From the NCBI GenBank assembly GCA_002453475.1, contig DKGY01000038.1, positions 83,882 to 89,905 on the forward strand: a DNA stretch of 6,024 nt, written 5' to 3'. Both the position numbers and the translations under genes were made by a program. Numbering within the stretch: the stretch's first letter is position 1; the number at the start of each line of letters is the position of its first letter. This document shows, one piece after another, positions 1 to 6,024 of the stretch. A model generated the notes under the pieces. The model worked only from the letters and a program-made list of their open reading frames with translations. It did no database searches and was not told the DNA's origin. This stretch comes from Clostridium sp. UBA6758 (GTDB lineage Bacteria; Bacillota; Clostridia; Clostridiales; Clostridiaceae).

Positions 1-2
1 CT

Positions 3-449
3 TTTGCTGATACAAATAAAGGTAAAGAACTTGCTACATCATTATATGGAGCAGGATGTGATGTAATTTATCATGCAGCAGGTGGATGTGGTATTGGTTT
101 ATTCCAAGCAACTAAAGAATTAAAGGAAGCTGGAAAAGAAGTTTGGGCTATAGGTGTTGATATGGATCAAGCGGTTTCTCTTCCAGAATTTAAAGATGTT
201 ATCCTTTCTTCTATGATGAAGAGAGTTGACAATGCTACTTACGATGCAACGAAAGCAGTTATAGATGGAACATTCAAAGCAGGTCATGTTGAGTTAGGTA
301 TTTCTGAAGGTGGAGTAGGTATGGCTGAAACAACTAAAGACAATACTGCTCCTGATGTAATTAAAAAAGCAGAAGAGTTTGAAGCTCAAATTAAAGAAGG
401 TAAAATTAAAGTACCTGCTACAAGACAAGAAGTTATTGATTTTAAATAA
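3..449 (+). CDS. nupN: BMP/PnrA-family nucleoside-binding lipoprotein, C-terminal part (5' truncated by window)
   Basis: This is the C-terminal 148 residues of the extracellular substrate-binding protein of a nucleoside ABC importer. The frame is open from base 3, so the gene starts outside the window; the Met at 162 is internal, because the conserved family sequence runs through it without a break. Visible family features, numbered from base 3, are FADTNKGKELA (1-11), the glycine-rich YHAAGGCGIGLF (23-34), WAIGVDMDQ (48-56), whose GVDxDQ pattern lies near the ligand pocket in this family, and SSMMKRVDNATYDA (69-82). Members of the family are about 340-360 residues long with a lipoprotein signal peptide, so a little under half is seen here and the lipobox is not visible. 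The ATPase and two permeases downstream make a purine nucleoside (for example guanosine or inosine) importer likely, as for B. subtilis NupNOPQ. Exact substrate is inferred. The family is confident; the symbol is by analogy. Confidence 0.9.
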   Translation, partial: FADTNKGKELATSLYGAGCDVIYHAAGGCGIGLFQATKELKEAGKEVWAIGVDMDQAVSLPEFKDVILSSMMKRVDNATYDATKAVIDGTFKAGHVELGISEGGVGMAETTKDNTAPDVIKKAEEFEAQIKEGKIKVPATRQEVIDFK

Positions 450-469
450 TCAAAAAATAATCAAGAAAT

Positions 470-498
470 AAGCTAGATTTTACATCTAGCTTTTTTTT
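470..498 (+). terminator. Rho-independent terminator after the lipoprotein gene
   Basis: A perfect 9-bp stem (470-478 with 484-492, AAGCTAGAT/ATCTAGCTT) with a 5-nt loop is followed by a run of T to 498. It starts 20 nt after the lipoprotein stop codon. It should stop or reduce transcription between the binding-protein gene and the ATPase-permease genes, a common way to make the binding protein in excess of the membrane parts. Confidence 0.88.
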
Positions 499-554
499 AT
501 CACTTTTGATAATATGTTTTTAGAAGAGTAAAATTGTATGAAAAATAAAAATAA

Positions 555-583
555 TATTCAATAAAATATTTTTATGGTATAAT
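555..583 (+). promoter_or_regulatory. Candidate sigma-A promoter with extended -10 for the ATPase-permease operon
   Basis: The -10 hexamer TATAAT (578-583) is preceded by TGG at 575-577, giving the extended -10 form TGnTATAAT. The best -35 at 17-bp spacing is TATTCA (555-560), a weak match, which an extended -10 can offset. The flanking DNA is very A/T-rich. Transcription would start near 590, leaving a leader of about 90 nt before the ATPase gene. Its position directly after a terminator supports a real internal promoter. Confidence 0.6.
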
Positions 584-589
584 GGGAGA

Positions 590-682
590 TGGATTCTATA
601 AAGTACATATCGGTATTTTAACTAATATTAAGCATTTTAATGTAGTATGTAAACGTAGGTAATATTATAAGGAGGAAGGGAA
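590..682 (+). other. Untranslated leader of the ATPase gene, no recognised riboswitch
   Basis: The stretch between the presumed start of transcription and the ATPase start codon has no open reading frame of note. I see only weak inverted repeats (TACATA at 604-609 with TATGTA at 646-651; ATTAA with TTAAT around 628-640). The conserved core of purine riboswitches was looked for, because the transporter probably carries purine nucleosides, and was not found. The end holds the strong Shine-Dalgarno AAGGAGGA (669-676), 6 nt before the ATG at 683. Confidence 0.35.
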
Positions 683-2212
683 ATGGAAAAAGTAATTGAA
701 ATGAAAGGTATAACTAAAGTTTTCCCTGGAACCATTGCAAACGACAGTGTAAATTTTGATTTATTACAAGGTGAAACTCACGTATTGTTGGGCGAAAATG
801 GTGCAGGAAAAACTACCTTAATGAATATACTTTATGGCTTGTATCAGCAAGAAAAAGGTGATATTTATGTTAATGGAAATTTAGTTAAAATTAACAACCC
901 TAGTGAAGCGATAAAGCTTGGAATAGGGATGGTTCACCAACACTTCATGTTAGTTCACAACTTTACAGTAGCTGAAAATATTGTACTTGGATGTGAACCT
1001 AATAAGGGGTTACGTATGGACAGAAAAAAAGCGTATAATGATGTAAAGGAACTATCAGATAAATATGGATTTTCTATAGATCCTAATGCTATTATTGAAG
1101 ATATATCTGTAGGACAACAGCAAAAGGTGGAAATCCTTAAGGCTCTTTATAGAGGAGCAAAAATTCTAATTCTTGATGAACCTACAGCAGTTTTAACACC
1201 ACAAGAAATTGAGGAATTAGGCAAAATATTAGATAATTTGAAAAAAGAAGGAAAGTCTGTTATTCTTATAACTCATAAATTGAAAGAAGTTATGAGCATG
1301 AGTGATAGGGTTACTATAATCAGAAGAGGTAAAGTTACCGGTATCGTTAATACTGCTGATACTAGTATTGATGAATTAGCTGAGTTGATGGTTGGAAGAA
1401 AGGTAAATTTAGTGGTAGAAAAAATAGAATCTAAATTAACTGGAGAAGTTCTTAAGGTTGAAAATCTATCTGCTAATGATCAAAGAGGGATTCCTGCTGT
1501 AAAAAATGTTTCGTTTACTGTTAATGGAGGCGAAATTTTAGGTATTGCAGGAGTAGATGGGAATGGACAAACAGAACTATTGGAAGTACTTACAGGTCTT
1601 AGAAAAGGTCACAATGGAAAAGTGTTATTAAATGGAAAAGATTTATATGGAAAATCTCCTAGAGAAATTATTGACTCAGGTGTTGGACATATTCCTGAAG
1701 ATAGACATAAAAGAGGTCTTATACTAAAATATTCATTATTTGAAAATTCTATTCTTGGAATCCATAAAAATAAAGAATTTAATAAAGGTATTATGATGGA
1801 CTATAAAGCTATCAAAAAACATTGTGATACACTAATAGAAGAGTTTGATGTAAGAACACCTAGTAATGAAGTAAATGCATCTGCTTTATCTGGAGGTAAC
1901 CAACAAAAGTTAATTGCAGCTAGAGAAATTTCTAAAGACCCAACATTGTTAATTGCAGCTCAACCTACAAGAGGTATAGACGTAGGTGCTATTGAATATA
2001 TTCATAGTAGACTTGTAGATGAGAGAGATAAAGGAAAAGCGGTACTTTTAGTATCTTTAGAATTAGACGAAATTTTAGCTCTTTCAGATAGAATTGCTGT
2101 TATGTATGACGGTGAAATAGTAGATATTTTGGAAAGAAAAGATGCAGATGAGCAAAAATTGGGTATATTAATGGCTGGTGGAAGCTTGAATAAGAAAGGG
2201 GAAGAGAAATAA
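683..2212 (+). CDS. nupO: Nucleoside ABC importer, double-domain ATP-binding protein (NupO/YufO type)
   Basis: This cytoplasmic ATPase drives the importer formed with the two permeases downstream. The 509 residues hold two ABC domains in tandem, as in NupO and RbsA-type proteins. Domain 1 has Walker A GENGAGKT (37-44), Q-loop Gln86, signature-like SVGQQQ (142-147), Walker B ILILDEPT (161-168) and the switch His198. Domain 2 has a changed Walker A, GVDGNGQT (290-297), with Gln296 in place of lysine, a full signature LSGGNQQK (402-409), a changed Walker B ending AAQPT instead of LDEPT (425-429), and Ser458 where the switch His would be. Since the sound Walker motifs of domain 1 pair with the sound signature of domain 2, one ATP site should be active and the other should be structural. 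The start at 683 is set by AAGGAGGA at 669-676. Length fits the family (about 510). One base separates its stop codon from the next start. The substrate is inferred from family and context. Confidence 0.93.
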   Translation: MEKVIEMKGITKVFPGTIANDSVNFDLLQGETHVLLGENGAGKTTLMNILYGLYQQEKGDIYVNGNLVKINNPSEAIKLGIGMVHQHFMLVHNFTVAENIVLGCEPNKGLRMDRKKAYNDVKELSDKYGFSIDPNAIIEDISVGQQQKVEILKALYRGAKILILDEPTAVLTPQEIEELGKILDNLKKEGKSVILITHKLKEVMSMSDRVTIIRRGKVTGIVNTADTSIDELAELMVGRKVNLVVEKIESKLTGEVLKVENLSANDQRGIPAVKNVSFTVNGGEILGIAGVDGNGQTELLEVLTGLRKGHNGKVLLNGKDLYGKSPREIIDSGVGHIPEDRHKRGLILKYSLFENSILGIHKNKEFNKGIMMDYKAIKKHCDTLIEEFDVRTPSNEVNASALSGGNQQKLIAAREISKDPTLLIAAQPTRGIDVGAIEYIHSRLVDERDKGKAVLLVSLELDEILALSDRIAVMYDGEIVDILERKDADEQKLGILMAGGSLNKKGEEK

Positions 2213-2213
2213 A

Positions 2214-3290
2214 ATGAGTAGTAAAGTTAAGGATACAATAAAGGCTATACTCTTTCCTGTAGTAGCAGTTATATTTTCTTTATTTATATCAGTGTTTTTT
2301 GTTATGTGGGCAAAAGGGTACTCAATAACTCAATACTTTACAGCTTTGACTGATTTAGTTTCAACTATATGGACTGGTAGTTTTGGAACACAAAGAAATA
2401 CCATGGCTACATTAGCGGAAGTGACACCTTTGATTTTTACTGGTGTAGCTAATGCTGTAGCTTTTAGGTGTGGACTATTTAATATTGGTGTAGGTGGTCA
2501 ATTTGTATTAGGTATGGTTGCAGCTGCCATAGTAGGAACGATACCAGGATTAAGTCCTATAGTACACATTCCATTAATAATTGTAAGTGGTATAGTTGCT
2601 GGAGGAATTTGGGGAGGAATACCGGGATTTCTTAAAGCTAAGTTTGGAACTAGTGAAGTTATAAATACAATTATGATGAACTATATTTCTATCGCATTAG
2701 CCAACTATATTATACTTAGAACGGCCTTCGGAGTTCCAGGAAAGGCTGCAACTCCAATGATACAAGAAAGTGCAAAACTTGCAAGGTTTGTTGAAGGAAG
2801 TTCAGCTAATATAAGTTTATTTATAGCTATTATAACAGCTATTCTTATGGGATTTATATTATGGAAAACTACCGTTGGATATGAGATAAGAGCCGTTGGT
2901 ATAAATCCTCATGGTGCAGAATATGGTGGAGTAAATGTTGCTAAAAAAGCAGTTCTAGCTATGGTTTTATCAGGAGCTATAGCTGGTCTTGGTGGAGCTA
3001 CACATGTAGCTGGTGTGAAACATTTAATTCAAGACTTTATGGTAGTTCCTAGCTATGGATTTGATGGTATAGCAGTAGCACTTCTAGCTAAGAAAAATCC
3101 AGTAGCATGTATTTTATCAGCGGTATTGTTCGGAGCTTTAAATAGTAGTTCAAGAGCTCTTCAAATTAGTGGAATACCAAAAGAAATAGTATTTTTAATT
3201 CAATCAGTAATTATTATATTTGTAGCAACAGATTACATTGTGACTTACTTTGGAAATAAGAAAAAGAAAGGGGAGATAATGAATGGATAA
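2214..3290 (+). CDS. nupP: Nucleoside ABC importer, first permease (NupP/YufP type)
   Basis: This integral membrane protein of 358 residues belongs to the branched-chain-amino-acid/ribose permease superfamily and is the first half of the transport channel. An N-terminal membrane segment (about 11-33) is followed by roughly eight more hydrophobic stretches (near 67-84, 97-110, 119-140, 150-170, 200-217, 246-265, 281-310, 325-345). Family sequences visible are FRCGLFNIGVGGQ (84-96), KFGTSEVINTIMMNY (143-157) and GYEIRAVGINPHGAEYGGV (222-240). The last is a cytoplasmic loop likely to contact the ATPase. A lysine-rich C terminus (349-352) fits a cytoplasmic end. The start is supported by AAAGGGGA (2195-2202), which lies inside the end of the ATPase gene, so translation is probably coupled. 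The 3' end overlaps the next gene by 8 nt. Length is normal for the family and nothing is broken. The symbol is by analogy with B. subtilis. Confidence 0.9.
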   Translation: MSSKVKDTIKAILFPVVAVIFSLFISVFFVMWAKGYSITQYFTALTDLVSTIWTGSFGTQRNTMATLAEVTPLIFTGVANAVAFRCGLFNIGVGGQFVLGMVAAAIVGTIPGLSPIVHIPLIIVSGIVAGGIWGGIPGFLKAKFGTSEVINTIMMNYISIALANYIILRTAFGVPGKAATPMIQESAKLARFVEGSSANISLFIAIITAILMGFILWKTTVGYEIRAVGINPHGAEYGGVNVAKKAVLAMVLSGAIAGLGGATHVAGVKHLIQDFMVVPSYGFDGIAVALLAKKNPVACILSAVLFGALNSSSRALQISGIPKEIVFLIQSVIIIFVATDYIVTYFGNKKKKGEIMNG

Positions 3291-4224
3291 TAAAATTGTT
3301 GTTAGTATCATTTCATTAATAGCAGCTACTTTAAGAATAGCTACACCTCTTATCTTCACATCCTTAGGAGGAGTGTTTTCTGAGCGTTCAGGAGTAGTAA
3401 ATATAGGTCTTGAAGGTATGATGACCATAGGAGCCTTTTTTGCAGTATATGGAACACATATAACGGGTAGTCCTGTAATGGGAATGGTCTTTGCTTTAGT
3501 AGCAGGTGGATTACTTGCATTAATTCATGCAGTTCTTAGTATTCACTTAAAATCAGACCAGGTTATTTCTGGTACAGCTATTAACTTATTTGCTACAGCT
3601 TTAGCTAGTTTCTTGATATATATATTATTCAATGGAAAGGGAGGTCAAACAGACTTAGTAACAATTCTTCCTTATAACTTACCAAAGTTTATTGTGGATA
3701 TTCCTATTATTGGAGATATTTTATCTGGATTAAACTGGTTTGTAATAATAGCAATAGTATTGGTATTTGTAGCCCATTTTGTACTTTACAAAACTTCTAT
3801 TGGACTTAGAATTAGATCGGTGGGAGAACATCCAAAAGCTGCAGATACACTAGGGATAAATGTATACCTAGTAAGATACATCTGTGTAATATTATCAGGA
3901 ATGTTAGCAGGACTTGGTGGAGCTGCATTATCAATTGGTGTTACACCAATATACAGAGAAGGAATGATAGCAGGTAGAGGATTTATTGCTTTAGCAGCTG
4001 TAATCTTTGGTAACTGGACACCGATTGGTTCTTTTGGGGCATGTTTATTGTTTGCCTTTGGTGAATCATTCCAGATATTTGCGCAAGGGCTTGGATGGTC
4101 ATTACCATCTGAAGTGTTTACAATTATACCATACCTATTAACTATGTTGGCACTTGCTGGATTTGTAGGGAAAACAAATGCACCAGCAGCTTCGGGTGAA
4201 ACATATGAAAAAAATGGTAGATGA
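3283..4224 (+). CDS. nupQ: Nucleoside ABC importer, second permease (NupQ/YufQ type)
   Basis: This is the partner permease of 313 residues, which would pair with the preceding one to form the membrane channel. It is shorter because it lacks the N-terminal extension of the first permease. Diagnostic sequences are FSERSGVVNIGLEGMM (32-47), LKSDQVISGTAINLFA (89-104), GLRIRSVGEHPKAADTLGI (174-192, the probable ATPase-contact loop) and AGRGFIALAAVIFGNW (230-245). Hydrophobic stretches span most of the rest (for example 48-60, 64-87, 96-116, 151-168, 197-218, 248-267, 278-297). The start at 3283 has AAAGGGGAGA at 3267-3276, 6 nt upstream, and lies inside the end of the first permease gene in another frame, an 8-nt overlap typical of coupled translation with matched output. 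A strong terminator begins 32 nt after the stop. Substrate specificity cannot be read from the sequence. Confidence 0.92.
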   Translation: MDNKIVVSIISLIAATLRIATPLIFTSLGGVFSERSGVVNIGLEGMMTIGAFFAVYGTHITGSPVMGMVFALVAGGLLALIHAVLSIHLKSDQVISGTAINLFATALASFLIYILFNGKGGQTDLVTILPYNLPKFIVDIPIIGDILSGLNWFVIIAIVLVFVAHFVLYKTSIGLRIRSVGEHPKAADTLGINVYLVRYICVILSGMLAGLGGAALSIGVTPIYREGMIAGRGFIALAAVIFGNWTPIGSFGACLLFAFGESFQIFAQGLGWSLPSEVFTIIPYLLTMLALAGFVGKTNAPAASGETYEKNGR

Positions 4225-4256
4225 TATTTGAATAAATTTAAATTATAATATAGTTT

Positions 4257-4291
4257 AGAGAGTTAGCTTGGTATAAGCTAACTCTCTTTTT
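4257..4291 (+). terminator. Rho-independent terminator of the nucleoside transporter operon
   Basis: A perfect 13-bp stem (4257-4269 with 4275-4287, AGAGAGTTAGCTT/AAGCTAACTCTCT) with loop GGTAT is followed by T residues to 4291. It lies between the last permease and the sigma-54 gene, separating the two transcription units. Confidence 0.92.
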
Positions 4292-4326
4292 ATAAATTAT
4301 TGTCGGGGAAATAAGAATTCTGCTAT

Positions 4327-4360
4327 TTGGTTAGAAATATTATAGGTTTTATGATATGAT
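4327..4360 (+). promoter_or_regulatory. Candidate sigma-A promoter for rpoN
   Basis: TTGGTT (4327-4332) and TATGAT (4350-4355) are 17 bp apart. A second TATGAT overlaps at 4355-4360 and would pair with TTAGAA (4331-4336) at 18 bp. Both lie just after the transporter terminator and 30-60 nt before the rpoN start, where a promoter is expected. Hexamer matches are moderate, so the exact start of transcription is uncertain. Confidence 0.45.
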
Positions 4361-4388
4361 TAGAATAAGATGAGTAGGAGGGATATTT

Positions 4389-5774
4389 ATGAATTTAGGC
4401 TTTGATTTAAGGCTATCACAGGAACAAAAATTGATTATGACAATGGAAATGCAACAATCAATAAAGTTACTACAAATGTCATCCTATGAACTTTTACAAC
4501 ATATCGATAAGGAATTACAAGAAAATGTAGTTTTGGAAGTGGAAAATAATTTGGAAACACCTAAAGATGAAATTGTAGATAATGAGTTAAGAGAGTATAG
4601 GGAATTAATTAGAGATATGGCTATGGATAATTATAATGATAGGTCATATTATAAAAATGAAGAAAATGATTTGGTATCACCTTTTAATTTTATAAGTAGT
4701 AAACCTACTATTAAGGATTATTTAAGAGAACAAGTTATGCATAGTAATTTAGATAGACGAGATGAATATATTTGTAGATATATTGTAGATAATATTGATC
4801 ATAGAGGGTATTTAGATGAGAAAGTTACAGATGGTTTGATTGAAGAGCTGAGTATTTCAAAAGATGCAGCTATAAGGTGTATAGATATAGTTCAGGGACT
4901 TGAACCACCAGGAATATGTGCTAGGTCACTAAGTGAATGTTTAATAATTCAGCTGCGTAGGAAAAATATAATGAATAGCTATGTTGAAGAAATAATAAAT
5001 AACTACTTGTATGAGTTATCAAAAGGAAAATATCAATTAATAGGTAAAAAACTTGGAGTTACAGCTAAGATGGTTCAAGGGTATGAAGATATAATAAAAA
5101 AGTTGGAACCTAAACCTACTAGGGGATTTTTTACTGGTGAAGAAATTGGATATTTGATTCCAGATGTTTATATAAAAAAAGTTAGTGAAGAGTATGTAGT
5201 TTTGATGAATGACAGTTTATTACCTAATTTAATAATTAATAATACCTATAAAGAGGTAATTAATAGCAGTAATGATTCGGTGGCCATAGATTATGTAAAA
5301 GATAAAATTAGTAGTGCCATGTTTTTGATTAAAAGCATACAAAATAGAAAAAATACCTTGTGTAGAGTCATGGAGGAAATAGTTAAAAATCAAAGGGAAT
5401 ATTTAGATAAGGGGAATAATTATATAAAGCCAATGGCTATTAAATATATAGCTAATAGTTTAAATATGCATGAATCTACAGTTGGTAGAGCTATAAGGGA
5501 TAAGTATGTAGCTCTTCATACAGGGGAAATTAAAAGGATAAAGGATTTGTTTACTAATAGTGTAAATGTTTTAAGTCAAGGTATATCATGTGTTAGTGTA
5601 AAAGATATGATAAAGAATACAATAGAATCTGAAGATAAGTCAAAGCCACTATCTGATTCAGCTATATGTAAAATTGTTAATGAAAAAGGTATAGATATAT
5701 CTAGGCGTACTGTAGCTAAATATAGAGAAGAGTTAGGGATAAAAGCCTCGTCTCAACGAAAAAGATTAACATAG
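4389..5774 (+). CDS. rpoN: RNA polymerase sigma-54 factor (RpoN)
   Basis: This alternative sigma factor directs RNA polymerase to -24/-12 promoters and needs an ATP-driven enhancer-binding activator to open DNA. Region I (about 1-50) is the glutamine- and leucine-rich activator-response segment, with LSQEQKL, MEMQQSIKLLQMS and ELLQHIDKELQENVVLE. An acidic variable linker follows (about 51-100). The core-binding region includes LEPPGICARSLSECLIIQL (171-189), LEPKPTRGF (239-247) and IPDVYIKK (257-264). The DNA-binding part contains MHESTVGRAIRDKYV (360-374), the helix-turn-helix signature, and an RpoN box SRRTVAKYRE (438-447), whose usual first residue is Ala rather than Ser. At 461 residues it is normal for Firmicutes. 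The start is fixed by AGGAGGGA (4376-4383), 5 nt before the ATG, and by the region I match from the first residues. It has its own transcription unit between two terminators. Which genes it controls cannot be told here, as no -24/-12 promoter was seen in the window. Confidence 0.97.
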   Translation: MNLGFDLRLSQEQKLIMTMEMQQSIKLLQMSSYELLQHIDKELQENVVLEVENNLETPKDEIVDNELREYRELIRDMAMDNYNDRSYYKNEENDLVSPFNFISSKPTIKDYLREQVMHSNLDRRDEYICRYIVDNIDHRGYLDEKVTDGLIEELSISKDAAIRCIDIVQGLEPPGICARSLSECLIIQLRRKNIMNSYVEEIINNYLYELSKGKYQLIGKKLGVTAKMVQGYEDIIKKLEPKPTRGFFTGEEIGYLIPDVYIKKVSEEYVVLMNDSLLPNLIINNTYKEVINSSNDSVAIDYVKDKISSAMFLIKSIQNRKNTLCRVMEEIVKNQREYLDKGNNYIKPMAIKYIANSLNMHESTVGRAIRDKYVALHTGEIKRIKDLFTNSVNVLSQGISCVSVKDMIKNTIESEDKSKPLSDSAICKIVNEKGIDISRRTVAKYREELGIKASSQRKRLT

Positions 5775-5782
5775 ATTTTGAT

Positions 5783-5840
5783 ATTCCATATGAAACATAA
5801 TTTTTTTATTATGATTTATATGGAATTAATTATTTTTATA
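5783..5840 (+). terminator. Terminator-like hairpin after rpoN
   Basis: A long AT-rich hairpin begins 8 nt after the rpoN stop. Its arms are 5783-5801 and 5808-5826: ATTCCATAT pairs with ATATGGAAT at the base, then a G-T wobble (5792/5817), one A-A mismatch (5795/5814) and a further 6 bp up to a loop of six T. The downstream sequence is T-rich but broken by A (TTAATTATTTTTATA), so termination may be less efficient than at the two other terminators in the window. Confidence 0.6.
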
Positions 5841-5926
5841 TATTTATATAAATAGAATTATTTCTGAATAAATTATAGGGGAATGTAGAAATATAGCTTA
5901 TATAAAACTTAAATCAAAATAAATAC

Positions 5927-5955
5927 TTCACAAATGATGAATATTGTCATATAAT
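5927..5955 (+). promoter_or_regulatory. Strong sigma-A promoter, probably of a cggR-gap glycolytic operon
   Basis: TTCACA (5927-5932, five of six matches to TTGACA) lies exactly 17 bp from a perfect TATAAT (5950-5955), with A/T-rich DNA upstream that could act as an UP element. Transcription should begin near 5962. No gene begins before the window ends, so the target lies outside. The operator-like repeat just downstream suggests the glycolytic regulator operon. Confidence 0.75.
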
Positions 5956-5979
5956 ATAATTAGAAAATAAAAGAACTGA

Positions 5980-6014
5980 TGGGACATTTTACGTCCACAG
6001 GGACATAAAATGTC
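5980..6014 (+). promoter_or_regulatory. CggR-like operator (two direct half-sites), also a near-perfect hairpin
   Basis: Two direct copies of GGGAC-N6-YGTC are seen: GGGAC at 5981-5985 with CGTC at 5992-5995, and GGGAC at 6000-6004 with TGTC at 6011-6014. The CggR operator of B. subtilis is, from memory, CGGGAC-N6-TGTC-N4-CGGGAC-N6-TGTC, so the N6 spacing agrees and the repeat period here is 19 rather than 20. The site begins about 18 nt after the predicted start of transcription, as in B. subtilis, where bound CggR blocks elongating polymerase until fructose-1,6-bisphosphate releases it. The downstream copy is a perfect 13-nt palindrome, GACATAAAATGTC (6002-6014). The whole of 5983-6014 can also fold as a 14-position hairpin with one mismatch and loop ACAG. 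The other possibility is a REP-like mobile repeat. Assignment is inference from sequence and context. Confidence 0.7.
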
Positions 6015-6024
6015 AATGGAGTAC

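Noticed and set aside
162..449. A separate small protein of 95 residues starting at the Met at 162.
   Set aside because: The same frame is open back to base 3 and encodes conserved BMP/PnrA sequence before that Met, so this is the end of a longer lipoprotein gene.
590..682. A purine or other riboswitch in the leader of the nucleoside importer ATPase gene.
   Set aside because: No conserved core of the purine class was found, and only weak short inverted repeats are present.
3204..3428. A 74-codon open frame on the minus strand across the junction of the two permease genes.
   Set aside because: It lies wholly antisense to two well-supported genes, its product resembles no family I know, and both permease frames are intact there. 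It is a shadow frame.
4225..4388. A sigma-54 (-24/-12, TGGCAC-N5-TTGC) promoter near rpoN or elsewhere in the intergenic DNA.
   Set aside because: No stretch with correctly spaced GG and GC elements was seen in any of the intergenic regions.
5980..6014. A REP-like repeat or end of a RAYT/IS200-type mobile element, some of which carry GGGAC...GTCCC hairpins.
   Set aside because: Not excluded, but the N6 spacing of both half-sites, direct-repeat order and place right after a strong promoter next to rpoN fit a CggR operator better. A genome-wide copy count would decide.
6016..6024. A start codon (ATG at 6016) for the next gene at the window's end.
   Set aside because: There is no Shine-Dalgarno sequence before it; the bases just upstream are the hairpin/operator. 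Only three codons are visible. The true start is probably further downstream.
1..6024. CRISPR arrays, tRNA/rRNA genes, insertion sequences, phage genes or defence systems.
   Set aside because: No repeated spacer pattern, tRNA-like fold, transposase or terminal repeats were seen, and nearly all the DNA is explained by the four-gene importer, rpoN and their control regions.

Overview
The window is AT-rich (by eye about one third G+C, not computed), with strong AGGAGG-type ribosome binding sites, mostly AGA arginine codons and U-tailed terminator hairpins. Together with the gene order this points to a low-GC Firmicute, most likely Clostridium or a close relative. All genes lie on the + strand. 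As I recall, the order nucleoside transporter, rpoN, then cggR-gap is found in Clostridium acetobutylicum and relatives; I could not check this here.

Region 1 (3-2212 and on to 4224) is a BMP/PnrA-type nucleoside ABC importer. It contains the C-terminal end of the substrate-binding lipoprotein (3-449), a strong terminator (470-498), an extended -10 promoter (about 555-583), a leader of about 90 nt with no recognised riboswitch, the double-domain ATPase (683-2212), and two membrane permeases (2214-3290 and 3283-4224). The last three genes are tightly packed, with a 1-nt gap and then an 8-nt overlap, so they form one translational unit. The lipoprotein gene ends in its own terminator, and the ATPase-permease genes have their own candidate promoter. 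A perfect 13-bp terminator hairpin (4257-4291) closes the operon.

Region 2 (about 4327-5840) is a single-gene unit for the alternative sigma factor sigma-54 (rpoN, 4389-5774). It has a plausible housekeeping promoter, a strong ribosome binding site and a long AT-rich terminator-like hairpin downstream.

Region 3 (5827-6024) has no gene but holds the most informative non-coding signal. A near-consensus sigma-A promoter (TTCACA-17-TATAAT) is followed, just downstream of the expected transcription start, by two direct copies of GGGAC-N6-(C/T)GTC. This closely resembles the operator of CggR, the repressor of the central glycolytic (gapA) operon in Bacillus subtilis. I infer that the window stops just short of a cggR-gap operon. 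No new type of system was found; the rest is well-known housekeeping and transport machinery.
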